DNA of 64,000 bases from Paenibacillus sp. 32352. GTDB taxonomy: Bacteria > Bacillota > Bacilli > Paenibacillales > NBRC-103111. The DNA lies in contig NZ_MZNT01000011.1 of NCBI RefSeq assembly GCF_002042965.1, positions 62,001 through 126,000 of the forward strand, in the 5' to 3' direction. Within the stretch, counting starts at the first letter, position 1. Every line of letters begins with the position of its first letter. The translations under genes and the position numbers were made by a program. Of this stretch, positions 51,170 through 60,181 are shown one piece after another. Under the pieces are notes generated by a model. The model did not search any database. It was not told the DNA's origin and worked only from the letters and a program-made list of their open reading frames with translations.

Positions 51170-53332
51170 TTGAAGGGGATACTGTCTTTATTGAAACAAT
51201 GGACAGAGAAAATCGGTAACGGGTTCAAGGCAAGAAAATTACAAGGAAAAGGTTCAAGCGGCCAATCACTGAAAGAAGCTGTGCCCGGATCGCTGGGTGG
51301 TTTGCGATTGGAAAACCCATTGAAGTCTGTCGGGATGAAGCTGTTCCTGATCTTCCTGGTCAGTATTTTGTTTTTCGTGCTGACGGTAGGGTTTACTTCG
51401 TTTAACATTTCCAGCGGCGTGCTTCAACGGAAAGTGGTTGACGCTTCCGAGCAAACTATCATTCAAGCAGGTCAAAAGCTCGATTTATTGTATGGAGTCT
51501 ATGAAGACCTATCCATGCAAATCTTATTGGATGATGAGATGAAGAGGCTGCTAACTGAAGTGGATGGTGTGAATCGAAGCAGCTATGATTTCTTGCAGTT
51601 AAGACAAAAAATCGGCGATAAGCTAAACGTGTATACATACTCCAACAAGACGATTAAAGCAATCCATTTGATTCGTGCGAACGGCGAGCCGCTCAGTGGC
51701 TCCGGAAGCACTATGAGCAAGGAAACCGTAGCGCAGGAAGATTGGTACAAAAAGATTGTGGAGAACAACGGAAAGGCGACTTGGCTGGAAGCCAAAGTCA
51801 AAGGCTATTCCGAGGCGACGAATGGCTCGACCTTCGCATTGGGACGTTTGCTGAAAAACACGGCGACGAACACGCCGCAGGCGATTCTGTTAATGGAAGT
51901 TAGCGTTGACGCCATCGATAAAGAGCTTGGGGATATCAAAATGGGTGACGAGGGGCAAACTCTGATTCTAACCCCGGACATGAATGTCATCTTCTCCAAC
52001 GACCGCAGCATGATCGGTGAGAAATCCGCTTTGGATGTAGCGAAAGAGTCACTTGCAGAAGAGTCTCATAATACGATGACAGCCAAGAAGGACAAGCAAA
52101 TCGTTTATTATAAATCACCAAAAACGGGCTGGTATCTGATGGGTGCTATGCCGGTAGCCGAGCTGGTGAAGGATGCCAAAGTCATCTTCAATATCACTTG
52201 GGTAATGGCTATCGTAGCGGCTCTGATTGCCGTCGTTATCGGAATTTTCGTAGCAAGAATGATCGGCCGTCCGGTTGTCATTCTGCGTAACCTGATGAAA
52301 GAAGGGGAGCAAGGGAACTTGACCGTTCGGGTGAAGGTCAGCAGTCAGGATGAAATCGGCCAGTTGGGTCAAAGCTTCAACCAGATGATGGAGAAAATCA
52401 CCCAGCTGGTACAGCAAACGAACCATTCTGCACAAGAGGTTTTGGCTACAGCTGCAGAGCTGTCCGACGCCTCCAAGAAAACGGCTGTATCAGCCAAAGA
52501 AATCGCTGTCGCAACGGAAGAAATTGCCGGCGGTGCTTCCAGCTTGGCCGTTGAATCGGAGCGCGGCAACGAATTGACGCATAATATCAGTATCCAGATG
52601 AAATCGGTTATCGATGCCAATCTGGTTATGGGTAAGGCAGCTTCCAGCGTTCAGCAATCCAGTGAGCAAGGGATTCAGTATATGTCGGATTTGATTGGTA
52701 AAACCAATGAGACCGAGACGATGACACGTGAAATGGTTGATAAGGTTGACAATCTGAAGGAAAGCACCCGCTCGATCCGCAAAATTCTGGATGTACTGAA
52801 CAATCTGACGAAGCAGACGAACATTTTGTCCTTGAATGCAACCATTGAAGCGGCACGCGCTGGTGCAGCCGGCAAAGGATTCATGGTCGTTGCCGATGAA
52901 ATCCGCAAGCTCGCCGATCAATCCCGTCAATCGATTGCTATTGTAGGACAAGTGACGGAAACGATTCAAAAAGAAATCGATGAAACGGTTAATGCGCTCT
53001 CGAACGCGTATCCGATGTTCCAACAGCAGATCGTTGCTGTAAAAGAAGCGGATTCAATATTTAAAGAAGTTCATTCTCATATGAACGGATTTATTACCCA
53101 ATTGTCAGAAGTGACGGAATCGATTGATAATTTGAATGCGTCCCAGGTAGTCCTGTCCGATGCGATGTCCAATGTGAGCGCCGTTGCCGAGGAATCTTCC
53201 GCGACTTCCCAAGAGGTAGCTTCGCTGAGCTCGGAGCAATTGAACATCAGTACAGGCCTGGTTCGCCTGTCGGATAAACTGGAGCAGCTGTCCAATTCGC
53301 TTCAAGAATCCTTGTCCAAATTTGAGGTATAA
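51170..53332 (+). CDS. Methyl-accepting chemotaxis protein
   Basis: About 720 aa. TTG at 51170 or GTG at 51158, both near GGGTGGTGGG. A first membrane segment (LFLIFLVSILFFVLTVGF) is followed by an extracellular Cache-type sensor of about 270 residues (including VKGYSEATNGSTFALGRLL and YKSPKTGWYLMGAMP), a second span (ITWVMAIVAALIAVVIGIFVA), a HAMP domain (LMKEGEQGNLTVRVKV) and the signalling helices with the hairpin tip TKQTNILSLNATIEAARAGAAGKGFMVVADEIRKLADQS. It senses a small ligand outside the cell and signals to CheA; the ligand is unknown. CCATGTCGAATAACATGG, an inverted repeat, lies upstream at 51089. Confidence 0.94.
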   Translation: MKGILSLLKQWTEKIGNGFKARKLQGKGSSGQSLKEAVPGSLGGLRLENPLKSVGMKLFLIFLVSILFFVLTVGFTSFNISSGVLQRKVVDASEQTIIQAGQKLDLLYGVYEDLSMQILLDDEMKRLLTEVDGVNRSSYDFLQLRQKIGDKLNVYTYSNKTIKAIHLIRANGEPLSGSGSTMSKETVAQEDWYKKIVENNGKATWLEAKVKGYSEATNGSTFALGRLLKNTATNTPQAILLMEVSVDAIDKELGDIKMGDEGQTLILTPDMNVIFSNDRSMIGEKSALDVAKESLAEESHNTMTAKKDKQIVYYKSPKTGWYLMGAMPVAELVKDAKVIFNITWVMAIVAALIAVVIGIFVARMIGRPVVILRNLMKEGEQGNLTVRVKVSSQDEIGQLGQSFNQMMEKITQLVQQTNHSAQEVLATAAELSDASKKTAVSAKEIAVATEEIAGGASSLAVESERGNELTHNISIQMKSVIDANLVMGKAASSVQQSSEQGIQYMSDLIGKTNETETMTREMVDKVDNLKESTRSIRKILDVLNNLTKQTNILSLNATIEAARAGAAGKGFMVVADEIRKLADQSRQSIAIVGQVTETIQKEIDETVNALSNAYPMFQQQIVAVKEADSIFKEVHSHMNGFITQLSEVTESIDNLNASQVVLSDAMSNVSAVAEESSATSQEVASLSSEQLNISTGLVRLSDKLEQLSNSLQESLSKFEV

Positions 53333-53377
53333 CTTTTCGAATCCAATTGTTCATCTAACTATAAGATTCGCTTCAGT

Positions 53378-53426
53378 AAGCTTTTTTCAGGGCGTGCTTC
53401 TGGCCTTGAAAAAAGCTTTTTTATTT
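53378..53426 (+). terminator. Terminator of the chemoreceptor gene
   Basis: AAGCTTTTTTCA ... TTGAAAAAAGCTT followed by TTTTATTTTC. Confidence 0.8.
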
Positions 53427-53759
53427 TCTAGTCTCCCATGCTTAAGCGAATGCCATAGACAAGGAACTGGCCGCAGGCTAGTCAGCTTGTTGAAAAACCC
53501 TGTTTTGCGAGAACTATGCTACATATGGAGGTGGGGTATGCCTCGGAGGAGTTTACGTCCGCCTTTGAAACCCGTGAAAATACCGCTAATTCTAATCACA
53601 TTTCGCGGGTTTCAACTGCGGCCGGAGGGGCATACCCCACTGGAGTATTCGGCAGCAGCTCAAGCTCGTCTAACGGCCGAATAATTCATAAGCAGGTGTT
53701 TGCATAAGAAGGAAGAAGCTTATACTGCTAATATTCGGTTCCGAAGGGATGACAGACGA
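53427..53759 (+). other. Structured intergenic region before pbpI
   Basis: Contains nested inverted repeats: GTGGGGTATGCC (53531-53542) with GGCATACCCCAC (53629-53640), and inside them GAAACCCGTGAAA (53567-53579) with TTTCGCGGGTTTC (53601-53613); then TATTCGGC (53646-53653) with GCCGAATA (53676-53683). The first arm covers an ATG (53538) that has GGAGGTG just in front of it. Short frames exist (53516-53707 and 53538-53684), but neither resembles a known protein. Confidence 0.55.
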
Positions 53760-55565
53760 ATGGAGAATCGCACCGGGGTAAAGAAGCATCGCATGTTTTA
53801 CATTTTGTTGCTGGTCATTGCTTTATTAGTGATACTGAATGGGCGATTATTCTGGGTACAGGTAGCTGCCAGCCGGAATTTGACCGGACATCATATTGAT
53901 TTGGTTGAAAATTCCGTGATTCAAAGGGAGAAAGGAATTGTACTGGATAGCGGAAGAGGAGATTTTTTTGACAGAAACGGAATACCATTAACTGGTAAAC
54001 AGCTGTCTGTGCTGACCGTATTTCCGGTTCAGCATTATTTCCCGGAAAATAAGAAGGGACTGGATGAAGAAGCTCGGATGGCTCGCATATTGAATGTATC
54101 CTTAAAGGAATGGACAAGCTTTACCTTATCCTTGAAATCCCCACAAATTTGGTCTGTGAACGGGAAGCCGGTTGAATTAACGACGGAACAAATAGAACAA
54201 ATCAAAGCGGTCGGTCTGCCCTACGTAACAGTTACGCAATGGAAGCAGCGGTATGATGCGAACGTATTAGCCAGTCAGGTCCTCGGCTTCATCGGCCAGA
54301 ATCCGGAACGGATTACCAAGCAATTCACAGATCAGTTTCATAAAGGAGAGCTTCAGCTCACCAGTAAAATCGGCGGGGCCGGCCTGGAAAAAAGCTTTGA
54401 GCCTTGGCTTCAGGGGATCGGGCCAACTTCACTCTCCTTGTTTACCGATGCCAACAAGCATCCCTTACCCGGTCTTGCAACCAGGATGTTCTCTCCCCGG
54501 AATGACTATTATCCGGTTAAAGTTATGACGACCTTGGACGCAGCGATTCAGCAAAAGGTGGAGCAGATCCTGTCCAAGCTGCAGGTTCGAGAAGGTGCTG
54601 TCGTCGTCTTGGACACCAAGAATTCGGATGTCGTCGCTATGGCGAGTCGGCCTTATTTTCACCCCGACCATGTTGATCTGGAGAAAGGAGCATGGAGCAA
54701 TCGGGCCTTGAAAGCTGTGGCCCCGGGTTCCATATTTAAAACCATAACAGCGGCCGCCGCATTGGAGGAACATGCCGCGAGTGCTGGTGAGACGTTTCAT
54801 TGTGATGGAGAGCTTGGCCGCTACGGGTTGACATGCTGGAAGAAGGAGGGGCATGGAACGCTGACAATGGAAGAGGCCTATGCTCAATCGTGCAACATCG
54901 TCTTCGCCACTTTAGCCGAACGACTTGATGGAAAGAAGCTCGAAGAGTATGCACATAAATTGGGGCTCGGGGTTCAAGTGGGCTGGAAAGGCAAGGCAAT
55001 GCAGTTCGAAGACTTCCAAGAATGGGATGCTGAAGAGCAGGGACAAGTGTTCTCCGCCCATACGCCTCAGCAGGATGGCGGAGTCAAAGCACAAACCTCC
55101 ATTGGACAGCGGGATGTTCTGGTGACTCCGCTTCAGGCGGCGAATATGGTCGTTACTCTCCTGCACGAAGGCAAAGTGAGCATGCCTCGTATTGTGAAGG
55201 AGCTGCGCTTCCAAAACGACAGAGTGATGGAAGTACTATCTCCGAAACAAACAGAGGGTCTTCCCAAAGGCATTGCTGCCGGGACGGCCAAGCAGCTGCT
55301 TCACTGGATGGAAGAAGTAGTTGAACATGGTACGGGGAAGGCGCTTCATCAAGCTCAATGGACGCTCGCAGGTAAATCAGGCACGGCTCAAGTCAAAGAT
55401 AGAGAAGGGAAAGACAAGGTCAACCAATGGTTCATTGGGTACGGTCCGGTAGAAAAGCCCCGTTATGCGGTCGCCGTTCTTGTCCAAAATGTTCAGCCGG
55501 ATCAAAAAAACACATCCATTCCATTGTTTGCACAAGTCATGGATGTGTTGGCCAAGCAATCTTAA
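53760..55565 (+). CDS. pbpI: Class B penicillin-binding protein (PbpI/YrrR-like)
   Basis: A 601-aa transpeptidase with one N-terminal span (MFYILLLVIALLVILNGRLFWV). A dimerisation domain is followed by the transpeptidase with Ser324 in PGSIFKTI (SxxK), Ser377 in SCN and Lys539 in KSGTAQ, so the active site is complete. B. subtilis PbpI (PBP4b) is sporulation-associated and lies in the same chromosomal neighbourhood. ATG at 53760 follows AAGGGATGA; the longer TTG frame has a poorer site. Its stop codon overlaps the stop of the convergent kinase gene. Confidence 0.88.
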   Translation: MENRTGVKKHRMFYILLLVIALLVILNGRLFWVQVAASRNLTGHHIDLVENSVIQREKGIVLDSGRGDFFDRNGIPLTGKQLSVLTVFPVQHYFPENKKGLDEEARMARILNVSLKEWTSFTLSLKSPQIWSVNGKPVELTTEQIEQIKAVGLPYVTVTQWKQRYDANVLASQVLGFIGQNPERITKQFTDQFHKGELQLTSKIGGAGLEKSFEPWLQGIGPTSLSLFTDANKHPLPGLATRMFSPRNDYYPVKVMTTLDAAIQQKVEQILSKLQVREGAVVVLDTKNSDVVAMASRPYFHPDHVDLEKGAWSNRALKAVAPGSIFKTITAAAALEEHAASAGETFHCDGELGRYGLTCWKKEGHGTLTMEEAYAQSCNIVFATLAERLDGKKLEEYAHKLGLGVQVGWKGKAMQFEDFQEWDAEEQGQVFSAHTPQQDGGVKAQTSIGQRDVLVTPLQAANMVVTLLHEGKVSMPRIVKELRFQNDRVMEVLSPKQTEGLPKGIAAGTAKQLLHWMEEVVEHGTGKALHQAQWTLAGKSGTAQVKDREGKDKVNQWFIGYGPVEKPRYAVAVLVQNVQPDQKNTSIPLFAQVMDVLAKQS

Positions 55566-56851
55566 TGGTAGGAGCTGTTATGAAGGGAAGGGATCAGGAG
55601 TGAGAAGCAGGTCCCTTTTCCCACTTCACTTGTGACATCGATCTTGCCTTGAATCGTTTGAATGACGCGATAAGTGACCATCATACCGAGGCCGGTGCCT
55701 TTGTCCCTGGTAGAGTAAAACGGTGTGCCGAGTCTGCGGATTTCCTCAGGTGTCATTCCGATCCCATGGTCGATGATATCGATGCAGACAGTCCTGTTTT
55801 GCAGCGTCCCGATAATTTTCAGCGTTCCGCCGTTAGGCATCGCTTCGATCCCGTTCTTGCATAAATGCATGATGCATTGTACGAATTTATCTTTATTCGC
55901 GCTGATGGTCAGCTTCTCGTCCAGCTCAGTTTCAATATCGACATGGCACAGCCTGGCGTAAGGGGTAACGGAAATTACGGCTTGTTCGATCAACTGCTTG
56001 GCGTCAACCAGCTCAATCGCTTCCAGGTGAGGCTTGGCGAAGGCAAGATAATCATTCACTATCGAATGAGCCTTATCGATTTCCTCGATAACCATGCTTG
56101 TATAAAGCTGCCGTTTGTCTTCCGGTAAGTCGGGCTGCTTGACAATTTGCATGAACCCTCGGGCAACGGTCATTGGGTTTCGGATCTCATGTGCGAACGA
56201 AGCGGCAAGGTCGCTGAGCACATTCATCTTATCGGTCTGCTGTAATTGACGGCGCATTCTGACATTGGTTCTGATTTGCTCAATGATGTAAATAACAAGA
56301 CCAAGGGTAAGGCCATAGAACAGGCTGTATGAAATGAAGTAAATCCAAAACGTTACGTCCATCCGCTGTCCCGCAAACCAAAAAGCAATACAGGAGTAGA
56401 GGGTGGAGAGCATGCCTATCCCTAATCCTAATACGGCTCCGGCAGCTACATTGCGGTATCGGGTTTGGTTGACGATATAAGGCTTGGCACGGGTAACGAC
56501 AAACATCAAGGTTATGAGCAGCGCCGTACTGCAGATTAACGCAGCGATATCCCCACCGAGATAGATCCGATGGGCAAGAATAGCCACAAAAACCAGAATC
56601 GACGGCACCAACCCGGCGTATATCACGCATATGGTTAACGGTATCATTCGAAAGTCATAAAAAAATCCGGAAGAAAACCGGAATGGATATGTCATGCACA
56701 ATATAGCAATAATTGTCGATAAAATGGCAATAACCCGCTTGTTGGTTGTCGTCAGATTCGGGTTCTGCCTGTCTCCCCAAAACAGCTGATACAGCAGCAC
56801 AGGGGTAATAATAATAAGCATGTTCAATAGAAGCTGGTTAATAACGTCCAA
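55562..56851 (-). CDS. KinB-like sporulation sensor histidine kinase
   Basis: A 429-aa kinase with five to six N-terminal membrane spans (5TMR-LYT-like layout, residues about 5-190) and no PAS domain. It has the H-box FAHEIRNPMTVARGFMQIV (His221), the N-box HLCKNGIEAM, G1 DHGIGM and G2 GTGLGM. This layout matches KinB and related sporulation phosphorelay kinases. The start is TTG at 56851 after AAGGTGAT. A sigma-H-type promoter with a 0A-box-like core lies upstream. It probably phosphorylates Spo0F or Spo0A; the signal is unknown. Confidence 0.85.
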   Translation of the reverse strand: MDVINQLLLNMLIIITPVLLYQLFWGDRQNPNLTTTNKRVIAILSTIIAILCMTYPFRFSSGFFYDFRMIPLTICVIYAGLVPSILVFVAILAHRIYLGGDIAALICSTALLITLMFVVTRAKPYIVNQTRYRNVAAGAVLGLGIGMLSTLYSCIAFWFAGQRMDVTFWIYFISYSLFYGLTLGLVIYIIEQIRTNVRMRRQLQQTDKMNVLSDLAASFAHEIRNPMTVARGFMQIVKQPDLPEDKRQLYTSMVIEEIDKAHSIVNDYLAFAKPHLEAIELVDAKQLIEQAVISVTPYARLCHVDIETELDEKLTISANKDKFVQCIMHLCKNGIEAMPNGGTLKIIGTLQNRTVCIDIIDHGIGMTPEEIRRLGTPFYSTRDKGTGLGMMVTYRVIQTIQGKIDVTSEVGKGTCFSLLIPSLHNSSYH

Positions 56852-56905
56852 ATGAGATCACCTTATACAATGGATGTGAGCGAGCTAACACGACTCTACT
56901 ATACT

Positions 56906-56934
56906 GTATTCGACAAAAATACGTATTTTCCTAC
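56906..56934 (-). promoter_or_regulatory. Sigma-H-like promoter with overlapping 0A box
   Basis: On the minus strand GTAGGAAAA (56934-56926), an 11-bp spacer and GTCGAATAC (56914-56906) fit the sigma-H pattern RnAGGAwWW - RnnGAATww with one weak final position. TTTTTGTCGAATA there is also a Spo0A-box match. It lies about 55 bp upstream of the kinase start. Confidence 0.6.
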
Positions 56935-56950
56935 ATCCATTTTGCATAAA

Positions 56951-58009
56951 TTAAGTAAACTCTAGAGGAATTGTCCATTGAGCGGATTCGATCCAGCTGC
57001 GGTCGCTAAATTCTCTTGCCTTTAAGACGACCTGATGGCCGTAAACCTCTACATATAACCCCTGCGCCGCAGTAGAGGATTGTCCTGGAAGCACGCTCCG
57101 GGTTCTTCCGACCGAGGCGTTGTTGAACCAATGGAACGTATTTTGGCGGTTATAATGGTCTTCGTTAATAAAGTTACGGTGCGTATGACCGGATAAAACA
57201 AATACATTGCGATAAGGCGCCAGAATCTCCCTGAAGGCCTTGGCGCGAATCAATTGATGTGTTCGGCCATCACTTCCAATCTCGGGCAGCGGCTGATGAA
57301 TAAAGACAATCGCCGGCTTCCCGTCCTCATGAGCCTTCATACATTCCCTAAACCAATCCAACTGGGCATCCGAATACCATGCTCCCTCGCCGACATCCGA
57401 TTTTTCCTGAACGTACAGCTCCTGAGACACCATAATGAGATGGACGCCCTGGATCCACACGTCTGCGTAGGGACGGTCCTTGTAGCCTATAAAATCTTGA
57501 AAGCGCTGACGTGACATGGCGTCCGTTTTGCCGTTGGGCATTGTCTCCGTAGAGAAGGCGCCTTCTTCCGTTAGCCAAATGTCATAATAATCGTGGTTGC
57601 CCATATTGGCGTAAAGCGGGGGCAGCGTATATTGATTCAATATGCTTTGAAGAAGCTTGTAATCGCTTTCTCTTCCGAAATCCGTTAAATCTCCTCCTAA
57701 TACGACAGCATCTATTGGCGTTTCCCAATCGCTTATATCCTTTATTGCCATATGCAGCTTATCCGTCATGGAAGACTCGCCGACGGAAATATGGAGATCG
57801 CTTAAGAGGAAGAAGGAAAGCTGCTTTTCGGTGGAAGGTTCGGTCTTAGCCGGTACAGGCTCCTCGTTCTGATGTTTGACGACGGATTCCTCCTCCGAAT
57901 CGGCTTGGGCTATCCAGCGGCGAATATAAGGAGCGCCAATACCGGCACCGCCCGCAAGAACGGCAAGTGAGAATAACATCTTCTTAATAAAATTGCGTCG
58001 TGTTAACAC
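56951..58009 (-). CDS. Tat-exported metallophosphoesterase
   Basis: A 352-aa calcineurin-like phosphoesterase. The start is GTG at 58009 after AGGATGG. The N-terminus LTRRNFIKKMLFSLAVLAGGAGIGA is a twin-arginine signal (RR, then a hydrophobic stretch). Metal motifs in order: SDLHIS, GGDLTDFG, GNHDYYD, FIHQPLPE and SGHTHRN, the full binuclear site. It should act outside the cell or at the membrane, already loaded with metal. The substrate (phosphodiester, nucleotide or teichoic acid) is unknown. Confidence 0.9.
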   Translation of the reverse strand: MLTRRNFIKKMLFSLAVLAGGAGIGAPYIRRWIAQADSEEESVVKHQNEEPVPAKTEPSTEKQLSFFLLSDLHISVGESSMTDKLHMAIKDISDWETPIDAVVLGGDLTDFGRESDYKLLQSILNQYTLPPLYANMGNHDYYDIWLTEEGAFSTETMPNGKTDAMSRQRFQDFIGYKDRPYADVWIQGVHLIMVSQELYVQEKSDVGEGAWYSDAQLDWFRECMKAHEDGKPAIVFIHQPLPEIGSDGRTHQLIRAKAFREILAPYRNVFVLSGHTHRNFINEDHYNRQNTFHWFNNASVGRTRSVLPGQSSTAAQGLYVEVYGHQVVLKAREFSDRSWIESAQWTIPLEFT

Positions 58010-58271
58010 AGCGCACCATCCTATCCGGTGAAGTACGTTGAGAGGTTTGCTTTTATTATAACGGTACCTAAGGGGCTGCCACAATAAAGGAATGCTTTTA
58101 TTCGCGATCCGCTTACCATTTTTTTATGACAAAAGAATTGGGGATAGGACCAGCCTTCCATAGCATTTGAATCCGCTCCAAAGTCATGGCTTCCCTAATT
58201 GGGTCTAGTTTAGGAATGTTCTAGAAAAAGCCTGCATAAAAATAGAATGTAGGTTATTTTAAGTTAGTCAC

Positions 58272-58301
58272 TTGACAAATGTAACTAAAATAATTTAATA
58301 T
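58272..58301 (+). promoter_or_regulatory. Sigma-A promoter of the DoxX gene, with operator-like repeats
   Basis: A perfect TTGACA (58272-58277), 18 bp and TAATAT (58296-58301). Around it are TTAGTCAC / GTAACTAA and ACTAACATAAAGTAAGTTA, short inverted AGTTAG/CTAACT-type words that suggest a repressor site. Confidence 0.65.
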
Positions 58302-58343
58302 ACTAACATAAAGTAAGTTATTAATTTTCGAGGAGTGAATGTC

Positions 58344-58730
58344 ATGTTAAGTTGGGGGCTTCTTATTATTCGTTTGATTGTCGGAATCAGCTTTATGGGA
58401 CATGGTGCGCAAAAGCTGTTCGGATGGTTTGGAGGTTATGGACTAAAGGGCACGGGAGGATGGTTCGATTCGATCGGCATGAAGCCGGGGGTAGCCATGG
58501 CGTTCATTGCAGGGCTGTTTGAGCTTGTAGGGGGCTTATTATTTGCAGCTGGTGTCTGGACTCCTGTCGGGGCCGCACTAATCGTTCTTACAATGTTAGG
58601 TGCTATTATTAAGGTTCATGGAAAAAACGGCTTCTGGGTCACCTCTAACGGGATCGAGTATAACCTGGTGCTCATCGCCGTTGCAGTTGGAGTTGCGTTA
58701 ACCGGTCCCGGATCGTTTGTATTATTCTAA
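58344..58730 (+). CDS. DoxX family membrane protein
   Basis: A 128-aa protein with four membrane spans. Family pattern: LLIIRLIVGISFMGHGAQKLFGWFGGYGLKGTGGWF, AFIAGLFELVGGLLFAAGVWTPVGAALIVLTML and the end NLVLIAVAVGVALTGPGSF. ATG at 58344 lies 8 bp after GAGGAG. DoxX/CatD-type genes in Bacillus respond to quinones and diamide through YodB- or MhqR-type repressors; the operator-like repeats here would fit that, by inference. Confidence 0.9.
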   Translation: MLSWGLLIIRLIVGISFMGHGAQKLFGWFGGYGLKGTGGWFDSIGMKPGVAMAFIAGLFELVGGLLFAAGVWTPVGAALIVLTMLGAIIKVHGKNGFWVTSNGIEYNLVLIAVAVGVALTGPGSFVLF

Positions 58731-58754
58731 TTCAAATGTCAGATATCCTTAATA

Positions 58755-58792
58755 AGAGAGCTCCTGGCCGTCACGCCGGGGGCTCTTTTGCC
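58755..58792 (+). terminator. Terminator of the DoxX gene
   Basis: AGAGAGCTCCTGGC ... GCCGGGGGCTCT followed by TTTTG. Confidence 0.8.
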
Positions 58793-58960
58793 GCATAAGC
58801 CCTCCCACAGACAATAAGCTCTACGTGTCGCCTTTTTCTTGCGCAAATGCTTGTTTATGTACGGAAGTCTTGGGGTACTAGAGAAAGATAGTACTATTTT
58901 TTCCGTCGTAGCCAGCTATACTTGAATTAACAGGTAAGACAGAGAAAGAGGTGCAGCGGG

Positions 58961-60181
58961 ATGAGCCGTAAATGGTTGGAAAGGGAAGGTCTCCGATGGG
59001 TCGACGAAAACATTGTAACCCGTGACCAATATGATCGAATTTTAAGCTTATATCAAGATAAAAAGCACGCTATAGGGGTGTTGCCGATACTTGGCAGCAT
59101 TTTGCTGGGGTTGGGTGTATTGAGCTTCGTAGCTGCTAACTGGCAGGAGATTCCTCAGCTGGTACGATTGCTGCTCATTATGGCCTTGATGATCGCGAGT
59201 TATGCAGGAGGGGAGCTTTTCCGCAGGAAAGGCCATGAAAAGCTCGGTCTCGCTTTGACGGCTTTAGGCTACGTGACGTTTGGTGCAGGAATTGTTCTGA
59301 CAGGTCAAATGTTTCATTTGGTGGCTTATGATATAAGAGCATTTGTCGTGTGGGGGACTGCGGGCATATTGCTGACCTATTTGTATCACAGCCGATTTAT
59401 TTATTTGCTTAGTCTGGCGGTATTCACGGTCGCACAGCTCTATAGCTCAATGGAATATTATCAGTTCAGCTATATAGGGTTTGCCATCATGGCGGCAGGG
59501 CTCGGGTATTATGCCTGGGTGCGCAGGAACACGCTGTTGACCTGGTGCTTCAGTTTAAGCTATGTGCTTCATGCGCTTATCTTCGTTCTGAATAAAGATT
59601 GGAAGTTACTTTGGTTCTTTATTCCGGTTATGGCCCTCTATACCCTGGGGGACTGGTACAAAGACCGTGTAACCGGCTACGCCTTGCAATCCGTGCCGCT
59701 CACTGCCGCCTATCTATTCGGTGCCGTAACGGTATTAGGCTGGGATAACAACCCATCGGATTTGGACGCTATCAGAGCGAATCCCTATTTTTATTTGGCC
59801 TTCCTGGCCGTGCTGTTTGCATTATCTTTGGCAGGGAAGTGGAGAAACAAGCAGATCACGAGTGCTATGGAGTGGGTGCTGCTGGCTCCGTTTCTATATT
59901 TACCGTCCGGCATTTCCGTTCTATACTTGCTCGCGTTGTTTTTCTTTTCCATGTATGTGCTGTGGAGAGGGTATACCGAGGAATGGCGCTTCAAAATTAA
60001 CTTCGGCACCGTATTATTTCTTTGTACTACCATGATCGCTTACGGAAAGCTGACATGGGACTTTATGGACAAATCGCTGTTCTTTATTATCGGCGGCGTG
60101 CTGCTTCTAGTTCTAAGCTGGTTCTTAAACCGGCGGAATAAACGTTTTCTCGATGAAGTCAAAGGAGGGAAGCCGCTATGA
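58961..60181 (+). CDS. DUF2157 membrane protein
   Basis: A 406-aa integral membrane protein. A short cytosolic N-terminus (WLEREGLRWVDENIVTRDQYDRIL) precedes about ten to twelve hydrophobic spans, starting with VLPILGSILLGLGVLSFVAANW, the usual beginning of DUF2157. It overlaps the next gene by 4 bp (ATGA), so the two products are probably partners. The pair occurs in many bacteria, but its function is unknown. Confidence 0.85.
   Translation: MSRKWLEREGLRWVDENIVTRDQYDRILSLYQDKKHAIGVLPILGSILLGLGVLSFVAANWQEIPQLVRLLLIMALMIASYAGGELFRRKGHEKLGLALTALGYVTFGAGIVLTGQMFHLVAYDIRAFVVWGTAGILLTYLYHSRFIYLLSLAVFTVAQLYSSMEYYQFSYIGFAIMAAGLGYYAWVRRNTLLTWCFSLSYVLHALIFVLNKDWKLLWFFIPVMALYTLGDWYKDRVTGYALQSVPLTAAYLFGAVTVLGWDNNPSDLDAIRANPYFYLAFLAVLFALSLAGKWRNKQITSAMEWVLLAPFLYLPSGISVLYLLALFFFSMYVLWRGYTEEWRFKINFGTVLFLCTTMIAYGKLTWDFMDKSLFFIIGGVLLLVLSWFLNRRNKRFLDEVKGGKPL

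Noticed and set aside
53322..53684. Frame running from the chemoreceptor stop through the intergenic hairpins
   Set aside because: It crosses the chemoreceptor terminator and has no ribosome site at its start; only the inner ATG at 53538 has one, and that 48-aa product resembles nothing known.
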